A stretch of DNA of 64,000 bases from Larkinella sp. C7 (GCF_006149005.1 NZ_VBSL01000001.1:620001-684000), one strand, 5' to 3'. Positions 24,764-34,103 are shown, counted from the stretch's first letter. Made by a program: numbers and translations. The notes: generated by a model not told the origin, from the sequence alone.

Positions 24764-25822
24764 TTACTCCCGCTTCGAAAAGTAATCATTCACGTCTTTA
24801 TAGCCTTCTTTCACCGTTTTGGTGCGGGTCGAAATGCGGTATTGGCTGAACAAATCGCCGTATTCGCGGGCGGCTTTTTGCCCGGCGGCATCGTTGTCGA
24901 AGTAAAAACAGACTTCGAACCGCCGGAAGAGTTTCATCCACTCCCGTTTAAACATCGTCGCGCTGCCCAGACTAACGGCGGGCATACCTTCCTGCATCAG
25001 CGTCATGCAGTCCAGCGCGCCTTCGGTGACGTAGAGCGTTTGCCCGGTTTTGATCAGGTCGGTTACATCCGCATTGAACAACTCGACCGGAACGCCACTC
25101 AAAAACTGATACCGGGATACGGTTTCGGATGGATTTCGGATCACCCGCCCCTGCAAATAAACGATGCGGCCCTTTCGGTAATACGGAATGATGATCGGAT
25201 GCCGGTAAAAAATCAGGTTGCCTTTTTCGTTGAACAACCCGCATTCCTGTAAATCCGGCAACGTGTAGGTTCTTCGCAGTTGCGCCTGTGCCGCCTGGTA
25301 ATCATTGACGGTGAACAGGCGAAACTTTCGCAAGGTGGTTTCTGAAAACCCGCGACCGACCAGATACTGCCAGGCATCCTCCCGCACCGCATTGGCGGGT
25401 TGCAACGCACAAATCCGCTGAAAATCCTCGTAAATCGTACTGTGCAGCGGTTGGTAGACGTAGGCATTCGTGTCAGACGGTAAGGCCATTCTCGTCGGTT
25501 TTGCAGAAACCGGCACCTGTATTTTGTTCAGATGGCCTTTCTTATACAGTTCTGGCTTGTAGTCGGGCAGGTAATTGAACGCCAGTTCGTGCATGGCTGC
25601 CGCATATTCCAGCTTGGCCACTCCGGCGTAGAAGTTGATGACATCCCCGTGTTTGCCACATCCAAAGCAGTGGTACGAGTTGGTCTGCGGATAAATGACC
25701 AGCGACGGTGTTTTTTCGGCATGAAACGGACACACGATCTTGCGGTTTTCGTACAGTTCATACCCCAGATCCGTTACTACGCGGACGATGTCGATGGTTC
25801 GGGTTTGCGTGAGCAGATCCAT
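24764..25822 (-). CDS. Primase-like protein: CHC2 zinc finger plus Toprim domain
   Basis: 352 residues. The N-terminal zinc ribbon has Cys31, His34, Cys52, Cys55 (CPFHAEKTPS, then SYHCFGCGKHGDVINF). The middle helical region is unlike DnaG, and the C-terminal Toprim domain has LYVTEGALDCMTLMQEG (Glu) and CFYFDNDAAGQKAAREYG (Asp-x-Asp). It lacks the DnaG RNA-polymerase core signatures and the helicase-binding C-terminal domain, so it is not the housekeeping primase. Such genes are often found in plasmids, phages or integrated elements, but no other mobile genes are adjacent. A stand-alone replication or repair primase is the best guess. Confidence 0.82.
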   Translation of the reverse strand: MDLLTQTRTIDIVRVVTDLGYELYENRKIVCPFHAEKTPSLVIYPQTNSYHCFGCGKHGDVINFYAGVAKLEYAAAMHELAFNYLPDYKPELYKKGHLNKIQVPVSAKPTRMALPSDTNAYVYQPLHSTIYEDFQRICALQPANAVREDAWQYLVGRGFSETTLRKFRLFTVNDYQAAQAQLRRTYTLPDLQECGLFNEKGNLIFYRHPIIIPYYRKGRIVYLQGRVIRNPSETVSRYQFLSGVPVELFNADVTDLIKTGQTLYVTEGALDCMTLMQEGMPAVSLGSATMFKREWMKLFRRFEVCFYFDNDAAGQKAAREYGDLFSQYRISTRTKTVKEGYKDVNDYFSKRE

Positions 25823-25850
25823 TTAGTATACCATTTGGCTCTGCATGTTA

Positions 25851-25900
25851 ACAAAAAAACCGGACATCCAAGCAGGTGCTTTGATGTCCGGTTTTTTTGT
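25851..25900. terminator. Strong bidirectional terminator after the ATP synthase genes
   Basis: Perfect 18-bp stem (25851-25868 with 25883-25900) whose outer part is A-run/T-run and inner part is G+C-rich (CCGGACATC/GATGTCCGG). The 14-base loop can form a small inner stem. It lies between the atpH end and the primase-like gene start, so it would end the atp transcript. Confidence 0.85.
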
Positions 25901-25906
25901 AGAGTA

Positions 25907-25985
25907 AAGAAGTGAGACGTGAGATGAAAGACTTAACCTATCAGTTGGCATTTGTCTTTTTCTCTTGTCTATTCTCTTTTGTCTT
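25907..25985. repeat. Inverted array of heptameric units downstream of atpH
   Basis: Left arm in 7-base units (AAGAAGT, GAGACGT, GAGATGA, AAGACTT). The right arm, read on the minus strand, has AAGACAA, AAGAGAA, TAGACAA, GAGAAAA. The arms are imperfectly complementary. Same GAGACAA-type subfamily as 34110-34197. Confidence 0.6.
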
Positions 25986-25991
25986 AAAAAA

Positions 25992-26528
25992 TCAATTCAG
26001 AAAACTCAACCGCAGTTCAGCCAATTGGTTGCGGATGGAGGCATCGATCTGGCGGTCGCCAATGCGGAGAATATACCCCCCGATCAGCTTTGGATCAATG
26101 GTTTCTTCGAGTTCGATTTGCTTTCCGGTTGCTTTGGCAACGACATCGATAAACTGCTTCCGAATTTCTTCAGTCAGCGGTATCGTCGTTGTCACCTGAA
26201 TCTTCTGGATGCCTTTCAGTTCATTATACTGCCGGACGAATTCGGTAGCGATGCTATCCATAATTCCTTCCCGGTTTTTCTTCGAAATGATGTTGAAGAT
26301 CGTAAACGATAGAGGATCGACACGGCTTTCAAAAATCGCCCGCAAAACGTTTAGTTTCTTCTCATGACGCAAAATCGGGCTTTTCAGGGCCAGCATCAGG
26401 TCGCGGTTTTTACGAACCACGTCGCTGAAAAACAACATATCTTTGTACACCTCTTCGACCTTCTGCTTCTCTTTCGCGAGGTCGATCAGCGATTTAGCGT
26501 ATCGGAATGCTACTGTAGACTCTGCCAT
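25992..26528 (-). CDS. atpH: ATP synthase F1 delta subunit
   Basis: 178 residues, normal length. Peripheral-stalk subunit linking the F1 alpha-beta crown to the membrane b subunit. N-terminal helical domain: VAFRYAKSLIDLAKEKQKVE and FFSDVVRKNRDLMLALKSPI. C-terminal signature: VTTTIPLTEEIRKQFIDVVA, IELEETIDPKLIGGYILRIG and DRQIDASIRNQLAELR. Last gene of the atp set here: a repeat and a strong terminator follow, where atpA and atpG would be expected. Confidence 0.95.
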   Translation of the reverse strand: MAESTVAFRYAKSLIDLAKEKQKVEEVYKDMLFFSDVVRKNRDLMLALKSPILRHEKKLNVLRAIFESRVDPLSFTIFNIISKKNREGIMDSIATEFVRQYNELKGIQKIQVTTTIPLTEEIRKQFIDVVAKATGKQIELEETIDPKLIGGYILRIGDRQIDASIRNQLAELRLSFLN

Positions 26529-26534
26529 CTTAGG

Positions 26535-26640
26535 AGTTAAGAATTAAGAGTTAAGAATTAAGAGTTAAGGCAAAGCCCGGTCAAGTTAAGAGAAAGCGAG
26601 CGTCAGCCAACTCTTCACTCTTCACTCTTCACGCTTAACT
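26535..26640. repeat. Heptad-unit palindrome with GCGTCAGCCAAC core, atpF-atpH gap
   Basis: Left arm: five exact 7-base units alternating GAGTTAA and GAATTAA (26534-26568). Right arm (26609-26640), read on the minus strand, has TTAAGCG and three TGAAGAG units. About 26 of 32 arm positions pair. The 12-mer GCGTCAGCCAAC is at 26600-26611. The right arm runs into the atpF stop codon. Confidence 0.8.
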
Positions 26641-27134
26641 TAATTTAATCGTGCTTCGGCAACCAGACTTTTAACCAGTTCTTCCTGTGATTTTTTATCG
26701 CTCAATTCCTTTTTCAGAATTTTTTCGGCGATGTCCAGCGACAACGTAATCACTTCACGCTTTACCTCGGCGACCATCGCCTGACGTTCGGTCTGCAATT
26801 CTTCGCGGGCTTTCAGAATGATGCGATTGCCTTCTTCCGTTGCCTTATCGCGTGATTCAGCAATGACGCGGTCGGCGGTTTCTTTGGCTCCCCGCAGAAT
26901 GGCATCCCGTTCGGCGCGGGCTTCGGCCAGCAGCTTCTGGTTGTCGGCCTGCAGTTTTGCCATTTCGATCCGGGTTTTTTCGGCCATATCCAAGGCTTTC
27001 TGAATATCGTCTTCCCGTTCTTTCAGGCTTTCCGTAATCGGTGCCCAGGCAAATTTTGATAGAATGAAGTACAGCAGTCCAAAAACGACCACCATCCAGA
27101 ATAACAACCCAATATCGGGAATGAGCAGATCCAT
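26640..27134 (-). CDS. atpF: ATP synthase F0 b subunit
   Basis: 164 residues: one N-terminal membrane span (IGLLFWMVVVFGLLYFILSK), then a long charged coiled coil (RIEMAKLQADNQKLLAEARA, ERQAMVAEVKREVITLSLDI) forming the peripheral stalk. Normal length. Preceded after 156 bases by atpE, with a hairpin in that gap, and followed by a heptad-unit palindrome before atpH. Confidence 0.94.
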   Translation of the reverse strand: MDLLIPDIGLLFWMVVVFGLLYFILSKFAWAPITESLKEREDDIQKALDMAEKTRIEMAKLQADNQKLLAEARAERDAILRGAKETADRVIAESRDKATEEGNRIILKAREELQTERQAMVAEVKREVITLSLDIAEKILKKELSDKKSQEELVKSLVAEARLN

Positions 27135-27190
27135 TGACGTACGAAATTAGGATATATAATTACGTTGAATTTCTTTTTAGGTTGGAAATC

Positions 27191-27224
27191 AGCCCGTCGG
27201 CTGACTAATTCATACCGACGGGCT
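27191..27224. promoter_or_regulatory. Stable hairpin in the atpE-atpF gap
   Basis: 10-bp perfect stem AGCCCGTCGG/CCGACGGGCT with a 14-base loop. The T-run follows only on the plus strand, where no gene ends, so for the atp mRNA (minus strand) it lacks a terminator tail. It could stabilise or trim the atpE message, whose product is needed in many copies; that is inference. Confidence 0.6.
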
Positions 27225-27290
27225 TTTTCCAGTTTTGTGAGTCGTATGCCAACGCCTAATGCAATCAGCGACCCGGATGCGGTTTCCTGG

Positions 27291-27563
<273 letters not shown>

Positions 27564-27596
27564 TTATGGTTAAACAAAAAAATACAAACTAAAAAC

Positions 27597-28667
27597 TCAA
27601 TGTCCGTGATCGGCCTCGTGGCTGTCTTCAATCGCGCTACCGATATACATCGACGTGAGCAGGGTAAAAATGAACGCTTGCAGGAACGCAACCAGCAATT
27701 CGATCAGGTTCATGAAGAGCGAGAAAACGATAATCAGCGGGCTAACCCCCCAGCCCATCCCGGAACCGCCCAGGTCATTGGCAATAAAAATCAACCCTAA
27801 CAAGCTCAGAATGATGATGTGACCCGCCGTGATGTTGGCAAACAACCGCACCATCAGGGAGAACGGTTTCATGAAAACACCCACGATCTCGACCGGAATC
27901 ATGATTGGCAGCAGCGCCACCGGCACGCCGGTCGGCTTGAAAAGGTGAGCCCAGTAATGCTTGTTTCCGCTCAGGTTGACAATCAGGAAGGTAATCACCG
28001 CCAGCGTCATCGTGATGGCGATGTTGCCAGTCAGGTTGGCGCCACCCGGTAGCAGGCCGAGCAGGTTGTTGAACAGAATAAAGAAAAACAGCGTCAGCAG
28101 AAAGGGCAGGTATTTGGCGTATTTCGGACCGATGTTCGGTTTGGCAATCTCGTCGCGAACGAACAGAATAACCGGTTCCAGAAACGACTGCAAACCTTTG
28201 GGAGCCTTGCCCCGGTTTTTCTCATAGCCTTTCCGAACGGAGAAAAATACAAGTAAAAGCAGGGCCGCACTCAACAAAAGGGAAGCTACGTTTTTCGTGA
28301 TGGAAAAATCGTAAACTTTAATCGTCTTGTCGGCCTCGCCGTTGGCACCGGCGCGGTAAATTTTATTGTGCTCTTTTACGTAGCCATTGTAATTGGCTTC
28401 ATGCGCGAAATGAGACGACGAAAACACGTCCAGACCCTTGTCCTGCGTATACAGAATAACCGGCAAAGGCAGCGTCAACCCATGCGCAAATTCCCAACCG
28501 TGGTCGTCTTTAATGTGGTGCATGATCATGTCGCCCACATTAAATTTTTTCTTCTCCCCGGTTGCGCCGTGGTCGTGATGCTCGTCATGCTGTGCCGTAA
28601 CGGCAGCCAACGTGCTCAAAAACAATACAATACTTAAAAATGCTTTACGAATCAGGAAACGAGACAT
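27597..28667 (-). CDS. atpB: ATP synthase F0 a subunit with His-rich N-terminal extension
   Basis: 356 residues, longer than the ~270 of E. coli. The extra N-terminus has a hydrophobic signal-like segment (LFLSTLAAVTAQ), a His/Asp stretch (HDEHHDHGATGEKKK) and a periplasmic-type domain, as seen in other Bacteroidota. The core has LLGLLPGGANLTGNIAITMT, SLMVRLFANITAGHIIILSL (essential Arg of the proton half-channels) and LIELLVAFLQAFIFTLLTSM. Inner membrane. The C-terminus also has several His (HEADHGH). Confidence 0.95.
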   Translation of the reverse strand: MSRFLIRKAFLSIVLFLSTLAAVTAQHDEHHDHGATGEKKKFNVGDMIMHHIKDDHGWEFAHGLTLPLPVILYTQDKGLDVFSSSHFAHEANYNGYVKEHNKIYRAGANGEADKTIKVYDFSITKNVASLLLSAALLLLVFFSVRKGYEKNRGKAPKGLQSFLEPVILFVRDEIAKPNIGPKYAKYLPFLLTLFFFILFNNLLGLLPGGANLTGNIAITMTLAVITFLIVNLSGNKHYWAHLFKPTGVPVALLPIMIPVEIVGVFMKPFSLMVRLFANITAGHIIILSLLGLIFIANDLGGSGMGWGVSPLIIVFSLFMNLIELLVAFLQAFIFTLLTSMYIGSAIEDSHEADHGH

Positions 28668-28686
28668 ATGAAGTAAATGGTATATA

Positions 28687-29049
28687 TCACAAACCGCGTC
28701 GCAAGTTACGACTCAAAATGTAGATTTCAAAGGCTGTGTAAAATATATATAGTGCAAGAAAGTCCAGGATGAACAGTTTCACGCCATCGACACCCCGCCA
28801 CAAAAAGAACCCGACAAAAACAAGGCATAGAATCATCCGGGCAACGATGGTCGCCATGTAAAACGGGATGAATTTTTCACGATTATTCTGAAAACCAACC
28901 TCCATCAACCGGTGAATCAGAAACGAAATGCTCAGAAAAAAAATCAGCATGAACTTCCAGTACGGATGTAACCAGCGTTCGGCTCCGTACTGTTCGGCTA
29001 CAAAAAATACAATTGCAAGCAGGGCCGTAGCCCCAAGACTTGGGAGCAT
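28687..29049 (-). CDS. AtpI-like small membrane protein of the atp operon
   Basis: About 120 residues from ATG 29049 (MLPSLGATALLAIVFFVAEQ), one base after the atpZ-like stop; a longer frame to 29190 overlaps that gene and is not hydrophobic. Four hydrophobic segments: ATALLAIVFFVAEQY, FMLIFFLSISFLIHRLM, IVARMILCLVFVGFFLW and FILDFLALYIFYTAFEIYIL. Position between atpZ and atpB matches AtpI-type assembly factors for the c ring. Sequence similarity is weak, so the role is from context. Confidence 0.78.
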   Translation of the reverse strand: MLPSLGATALLAIVFFVAEQYGAERWLHPYWKFMLIFFLSISFLIHRLMEVGFQNNREKFIPFYMATIVARMILCLVFVGFFLWRGVDGVKLFILDFLALYIFYTAFEIYILSRNLRRGL

Positions 29050-29050
29050 A

Positions 29051-29305
29051 TCAGGGTTGTTTGGGTAAACTGCGGATAAAGAGGTACAGAGACGAACCAA
29101 TGGCAACCAGCGACAGCACCAGCGTCCAGATGGGTTTCTGGTTGCCCTGCCACTCGTCCAGTTTGATGCCGCCCCAAACGCCCAGACCAATCGTGGCCAG
29201 CATTTGAAAACCGATCGCAGAGTACTGCACGAACGAGCTGGTCTTGCGGGTGACCTTCCGGAACGGCTTTTCCGGATCGTCGGAATGGGATTTATCGGGG
29301 TCCAT
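29051..29305 (-). CDS. AtpZ/AtpI family protein
   Basis: 84 residues with two membrane helices: YSAIGFQMLATIGLGVWGGI and WTLVLSLVAIGSSLYLFIRS, separated by KLDEWQGNQKP, the typical two-helix AtpZ pattern (Gly in helix 1, then LD). First gene of the atp operon. The family is thought to help c-ring assembly or magnesium entry in the ATP synthase locus. The stop is 1 base from the next start. Confidence 0.85.
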   Translation of the reverse strand: MDPDKSHSDDPEKPFRKVTRKTSSFVQYSAIGFQMLATIGLGVWGGIKLDEWQGNQKPIWTLVLSLVAIGSSLYLFIRSLPKQP

Positions 29306-29340
29306 GCGTCAGGTCTTCGGATTTGGTGTTAGTTATTTCG

Positions 29341-29348
29341 TATTTTTG
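29341..29348 (+). promoter_or_regulatory. Putative -7 element (TATTTTTG) upstream of sprE-like gene
   Basis: TAnnTTTG match, with a TTTG at 29322-29325 only 15 bases upstream, shorter than the usual 19. About 115 bases before the coding start. The 156-base gap between the divergent atp operon and this gene shows no other clear feature. Confidence 0.35.
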
Positions 29349-29461
29349 TAGGCGTGGCACACTTTTCGATACGGATTTTGCGTCGACGTCGTTAGTCAAT
29401 AGTGTTGGTTCTGCGAAGGTAGAAAGCCTTCCGTCGGTTACCAAGTATCTCACCATTTTCC

Positions 29462-31675
29462 ATGCAAGGCGGGTTTTTCAACCGATATTCCATTTGCCCT
29501 TCTGTAGCTGACGGGTTCCGGCTTTCTCTGCTGTGGGTTGTCCTGGCGGTTTGGATCAGTGGCTGTTCGCAATACAGCCAGAAAAAGCTTCCGGTGGCCT
29601 ATCACAACCTGAACGCCCGCTACAATGCGTACCTCATCGCGCGCGAGCGAATTCGGGAAGTCGACCGTTACAGACAGAAAACCTACCAGGAAAATTACAA
29701 CCAGCCGCTCCCTATTCTGCTGCCGCTCGATTCCACCAAACTGGAACCCGTGAAAGCGCAACTGGACGACGCCATCAAGAAAGCATCGCTGGTGGCCGAA
29801 CGTCACCAGAACAGCAAGTGGCTGGATAACAGTTATATCTTGTTGGGAACCGCCCGCCTGTATCGCCAGGATTACGGCAATGCGATGGAGGTGTTCAAAT
29901 ACGTGAATACGAAAGGCGAAAGCGAGGACGAAAAACACGAAGCGTTGATTCTACTGATGCGGACTTACGTCGAAATCGCGGATTATGCAAACGGGTTGAA
30001 TGTGGCAGAATACCTTCGCGTTCAGCCGCTTAACAAAATCAACACGCGGGATTATTATCTAACGAAAGCCTATCTGCACCAGAAAAAACAGGAATATGCG
30101 GTGTCGGCGGCATTGCTGGATGCCACCTTCCCCTTCCTGAAAAAGGGCGAAACCACAGCCCGGTTGCACCTCATTGCGGGTCAGCTCTATGATTTAACCG
30201 GCAAATCAGACAAAGCCGTTGCGCACTATCGCTCGGTGTTACAAAACCGCCCTACTTACGAGCAGTCGTTTTATGCCACGATTTATTCGATTCAGGGTGG
30301 GCGGACCAGCAGCGAACGGTTCAGCCGGATGCTGAACGACCGGAAAAATATCGACCTGAAAGATAAGATTTATTACACGATGGGTTTGCTGGAAGCCCGG
30401 AACGAACGGTATCCGAAAGCCATCGAATACTGGAAAAAATCCATCAAGGAAACGACGACGAACACCCTCCAGATTCCGTATACCTACCAGGAAATGGGGA
30501 AACTGTACTTCGAAAAATTGCTGGATTTCCCCACCGCCAAGGCTTATTACGACAGTGCGCTGGCGCTGCTGCCCCAGCAATCGGCCGACTACAAACTGCT
30601 GGCCGGTCGAAAAGTGTTTCTCGACGAATTTGTTGCCCAGCAGCGAACCATTCTGACGGAAGATAGTCTGCAAAAGCTGGCGCAGATGAACCCGGCGGCT
30701 CTGGACCGTCATCTGGACGAAGCCATCGACCGCAAACTGAAACAGCAGCAGGCTTTACTCAAGCAGGCGCAGCAAATAGCCGCTCAGGCGTCGAATCGCC
30801 CTGCCACCTCGTCCGACATTCCGGCCGACCAGCGGTGGCTTCTGTACAATCCCATCATGATTACGCAGGGGAAAACCGAGTTCACACAGAAATGGGGAAA
30901 CCGGCAACTGGAAGACAACTGGCGCCGGAGCCAGAAAGAATCGACGGCACAACTGGCCACGATTGACTCGGCACCCCAAACCGGTACGGCCCTGAATGCG
31001 ACGGGGCCCGACGGGTCTGCTCCGGCTACCCTGACGGCCGAAGAACGGAAAGCGCAAAAAGATGCGCTGTATGCGACCATACCGTTCAGCCCGGAAGCTC
31101 TGGCCCAATCGAACCAGCGGCTCGAAAACGCGTATTACCGATTGGGGAAATTGTATAAATTTCAGTTCAATCAGCCGGACAAAGCCATTCCGACCTTCGA
31201 AACCCTATTGACCCGTTATCCGAACACTTCCGTGAAACCGGAAGTTTATTATCTGCTGATGGTTTCGAACGACCAGTTGAACCGGACTTCGGCCTGGAAA
31301 GACAAACTGCTGACCGAATTTCCGACGTCCTCGTATGCCCGTCAGGTCGGAAAAACCGGCGCAAATGGCGCCCCTACGGCGACCGGCGAAACCGAGGCCC
31401 AGCGCGTTTACACGGAAATCTACGGACTGTATAAGGCCAACAATCTGAGTGAAGCCCTCAGCCGGGCCGAAACCGCCATGGGGGTGTTGACCGGCAGTTT
31501 GATTGAAGATAAAATGGCCGTTTTGCGCGTCATTCTGATTGGCAAGGTGCGCGGTGTAGAGCCTTACCGCCAGGCGCTGATCGAGTTCATCCGCGATTAT
31601 CCAACCAGTCCTTTACTTCCGAAAGTGCGAGAAATGCAGGTAGCCGCCGAGCAGCAGACGGCCAAGCGAAAGTGA
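29462..31675 (+). CDS. SprE/PorW-like lipoprotein of the type IX secretion system
   Basis: 737 residues. Lipoprotein signal WVVLAVWISGC with Cys35. The mature start (KLPVAYHNLNARYNAYLIAR) resembles the SprE/PorW N-terminal motif (NLTARYNGYFNA type). Long TPR arrays follow (for example SYILLGTARLYRQDYGNAME, KAYLHQKKQEYAVSAALLDA, LIAGQLYDLTGKSDKAVAHY), with a low-complexity linker (SNRPATSSDIPADQ) and C-terminal TPRs. SprE/PorW links the outer-membrane type IX translocon to the PorK/N-PorL/M motor parts. gldKLMN in the same window fits this. The assignment is by motif memory. Confidence 0.75.
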   Translation: MQGGFFNRYSICPSVADGFRLSLLWVVLAVWISGCSQYSQKKLPVAYHNLNARYNAYLIARERIREVDRYRQKTYQENYNQPLPILLPLDSTKLEPVKAQLDDAIKKASLVAERHQNSKWLDNSYILLGTARLYRQDYGNAMEVFKYVNTKGESEDEKHEALILLMRTYVEIADYANGLNVAEYLRVQPLNKINTRDYYLTKAYLHQKKQEYAVSAALLDATFPFLKKGETTARLHLIAGQLYDLTGKSDKAVAHYRSVLQNRPTYEQSFYATIYSIQGGRTSSERFSRMLNDRKNIDLKDKIYYTMGLLEARNERYPKAIEYWKKSIKETTTNTLQIPYTYQEMGKLYFEKLLDFPTAKAYYDSALALLPQQSADYKLLAGRKVFLDEFVAQQRTILTEDSLQKLAQMNPAALDRHLDEAIDRKLKQQQALLKQAQQIAAQASNRPATSSDIPADQRWLLYNPIMITQGKTEFTQKWGNRQLEDNWRRSQKESTAQLATIDSAPQTGTALNATGPDGSAPATLTAEERKAQKDALYATIPFSPEALAQSNQRLENAYYRLGKLYKFQFNQPDKAIPTFETLLTRYPNTSVKPEVYYLLMVSNDQLNRTSAWKDKLLTEFPTSSYARQVGKTGANGAPTATGETEAQRVYTEIYGLYKANNLSEALSRAETAMGVLTGSLIEDKMAVLRVILIGKVRGVEPYRQALIEFIRDYPTSPLLPKVREMQVAAEQQTAKRK

Positions 31676-31694
31676 CGTTTTTGGTTAAAATGTG

Positions 31695-31702
31695 TACATT
31701 TG
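31695..31702 (+). promoter_or_regulatory. Putative -7 element (TACATTTG) upstream of the PBP gene
   Basis: TAnnTTTG match 50 bases before the ATG at 31752 and just past the sprE-like stop. No -33 at 19 bases. Confidence 0.35.
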
Positions 31703-31751
31703 ACAAAAGCGGAAGTGTATCCCAGTATCAAGTTTAATCCCTGATTCCCCT

Positions 31752-34103
31752 ATGTTTGAGTTACAACCGGGTTTGTACCGACGCCTGATTGCAAGACTCT
31801 GGAAATTGACCCTGGCCGGCGTTGTCCTGCTTATTCTGTATATCGTTGCGGTTAGTTTCAATTTTCTGTGGTTGTTTGGCGGAATGCCCAGTCTGAAAGC
31901 ACTCGAAAACCCGCAGAGTTACCTGGCTTCGGAAATTTATACCGAAGATGGGGTTCTGCTCAGTAAATATTACCTCGAAAACCGGACGCCCATTGAGATT
32001 TCCCAGGTTTCGCCCAACGTCATTTCGGCGCTTCTGGCGACGGAAGATGCGCGGTTTGTGAAACATTCCGGAATCGACGCCCGCAGTATTTTCCGGGCGG
32101 TCAATGGCGTTTTGACGGGCCGGAGCAGTTCGGGCGGGGGCAGTACGCTCACCCAGCAGGTGGCCAAAAACCTGTTTGAAACCCGGACTGAAAAATTCCG
32201 GGGCGTCTTCGGCAGCATTCCCTACGTGCGCGTCATCATCGACAAAACCAAGGAGTGGATTTTGGCCGTGCGGCTCGAACGCAACTATACCAAACAGGAA
32301 ATCCTGATGATGTACCTGAACACAGTATCGTTCGGGAACAACACGTTTGGGATTAAAACAGCGGCCAAAACGTATTTTAACAAAGAACCCTGGCAACTGA
32401 ACGTCGAGGAAGCAGCCATGCTGGTCGGAATGCTCCAGAATCCGTCGCGGTTCAACCCCCGGCTGTATGAAGACCGTTCGCTCTTACGGCGAAACGTCGT
32501 GCTGTTTCAGATGCGGAAATACGGTTTTCTGTCCGACGACCAGTTTGCACTCTACAAACAGAAACCGATCAAGCTCGATTTCAACATCGAAAACCAAAAT
32601 ACCGGGCGGGCGGCTTATTTCCGTTCCGTCATCAAAAGCGACATTCAGAAGTGGCTGGATGAATACAACGAAGCCCACCCGGACGACGAACTGGATTTGG
32701 AAACCAGCGGCCTGAAAATCCGGACCACCATCGACTCCCGCTTGCAGAAAGCCGCCGAAGAATCCGTTTACGAACACATGCGCGAACAGCAGCGGAAGTT
32801 CTACGAACACTGGCGGGGCCGAAATCCCTGGACCCAGAAAATCGGCGGCAAATACCGCGAAATTCCGGGTTTCATCGAGCAGGTTGCCAAACGAACGCCC
32901 CGGTATATTGCACTGAAACGCGAATACGGTGATGATGAAAAAGCGATCTGGGCCGAAATGCGGAAACCGGTGAAGATGAAAGTGTTCGTATATGGCGGTC
33001 GGCGGAACGAAAAAGACACCGTGATGAGTCCGCTGGATTCGATCAAATATTACAAGCGGTTTCTAAACGTCGGTTTCATGTCGATGGACCCGCGCAACGG
33101 CCACGTGAAAGCCTGGGTGGGCGGGATCAACTTCAAATATTTCAAATTCGACCACGTCAAGCAGGCCAAACGGCAGCCGGGTTCGACCTTCAAGCCATTT
33201 GTTTACCTGACGGCCATCGACAAAAACTTTCTGACGCCCTGCGACCGCGTAACCGATCAGCCCGTCCGGTTTGAACCGCAGGAGGACAACAACGGCCCTC
33301 GAGCGTGGGTACCACACAATTCAAACGGCAAGTGGAGTTATCAGCAACTGTCGTTGCGGCAGGCGCTGGGTCGTTCGGTGAACTCGGTCAGCGCCTACCT
33401 GATCAAGCAGGCAAAATCGGCGTCGGTGGTCGAGTATGCCCACAAACTCGGTATCGAAAGCAAACTGACCGAAAACCCAACCCTGTGCCTGGGAACGAGC
33501 GACGTGTCGGTTTATGAAATGGTGGCGGCCTATTGCACCTTCGCCAATGCCGGTTATCGGGTGAAACCACTGACGGTTCTGGAGATCCGCGATAAAAACG
33601 GCAATCTGCTGAAAAGCTTTTTTGCCGAGAATAAACTGGTCATCAATGCCAATACGGCCTACCAGATGCTTTATCTGATGCGCGGTGCGGTGGAAGACGC
33701 CGATGGAACCTCACAACGGCTTCGGACCCAGTATAAACTGCTGGAAGGCGGCAACGAAATTGCGGCCAAAACCGGTACAACTTCCAGCTACTCCGATGGC
33801 TGGTTCATGGGCATGACGCAGAATCTGGTGTCGGGCCTGTGGGTGGGTGGCGACGATCGCAGCATTCACTTTCGCGACATGGCGTTGGGACAGGGTGCGC
33901 GGGTAGCCATGCCGGCCTGGGGTATGTACATGCAGAAGGTCTACGCCGACCCCACGTTGCGACGTTCCTACCCCAAGGTGCCGTTCCGAAAACCGGATGG
34001 TTTCAACCTGTCGCTGGATTGTGGCGGTTATTCCATCGACTCCAGCCAGCGGTACATTGCGCCCAAAGTCGTTGAGTCGGAAGAGGAAGAAATTCTGAAT
34101 TAA
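31752..34103 (+). CDS. Class A penicillin-binding protein (transglycosylase/transpeptidase)
   Basis: 783 residues, bifunctional peptidoglycan polymerase anchored by one N-terminal membrane helix (LTLAGVVLLILYIVAVSFNF). GT51 domain: LLATEDARFVKHSGIDARSI with catalytic Glu, GGGSTLTQQVAKNLF, and RNYTKQEILMMYLNTVSFGN. Transpeptidase motifs: AKRQPGSTFKPFVYL (Ser-x-x-Lys), RSVNSVSAYL (Ser-x-Asn) and AAKTGTTSSYSDGW (Lys-Thr-Gly). This is the PBP1A type. Followed by a heptad-unit palindrome. Confidence 0.95.
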   Translation: MFELQPGLYRRLIARLWKLTLAGVVLLILYIVAVSFNFLWLFGGMPSLKALENPQSYLASEIYTEDGVLLSKYYLENRTPIEISQVSPNVISALLATEDARFVKHSGIDARSIFRAVNGVLTGRSSSGGGSTLTQQVAKNLFETRTEKFRGVFGSIPYVRVIIDKTKEWILAVRLERNYTKQEILMMYLNTVSFGNNTFGIKTAAKTYFNKEPWQLNVEEAAMLVGMLQNPSRFNPRLYEDRSLLRRNVVLFQMRKYGFLSDDQFALYKQKPIKLDFNIENQNTGRAAYFRSVIKSDIQKWLDEYNEAHPDDELDLETSGLKIRTTIDSRLQKAAEESVYEHMREQQRKFYEHWRGRNPWTQKIGGKYREIPGFIEQVAKRTPRYIALKREYGDDEKAIWAEMRKPVKMKVFVYGGRRNEKDTVMSPLDSIKYYKRFLNVGFMSMDPRNGHVKAWVGGINFKYFKFDHVKQAKRQPGSTFKPFVYLTAIDKNFLTPCDRVTDQPVRFEPQEDNNGPRAWVPHNSNGKWSYQQLSLRQALGRSVNSVSAYLIKQAKSASVVEYAHKLGIESKLTENPTLCLGTSDVSVYEMVAAYCTFANAGYRVKPLTVLEIRDKNGNLLKSFFAENKLVINANTAYQMLYLMRGAVEDADGTSQRLRTQYKLLEGGNEIAAKTGTTSSYSDGWFMGMTQNLVSGLWVGGDDRSIHFRDMALGQGARVAMPAWGMYMQKVYADPTLRRSYPKVPFRKPDGFNLSLDCGGYSIDSSQRYIAPKVVESEEEEILN

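Noticed and set aside
26534-26638. CRISPR-like impression from regular short repeats
   Set aside because: Units are 7 bases and contiguous, with no unique spacers and no cas genes; this is a palindromic tandem array, not a CRISPR.
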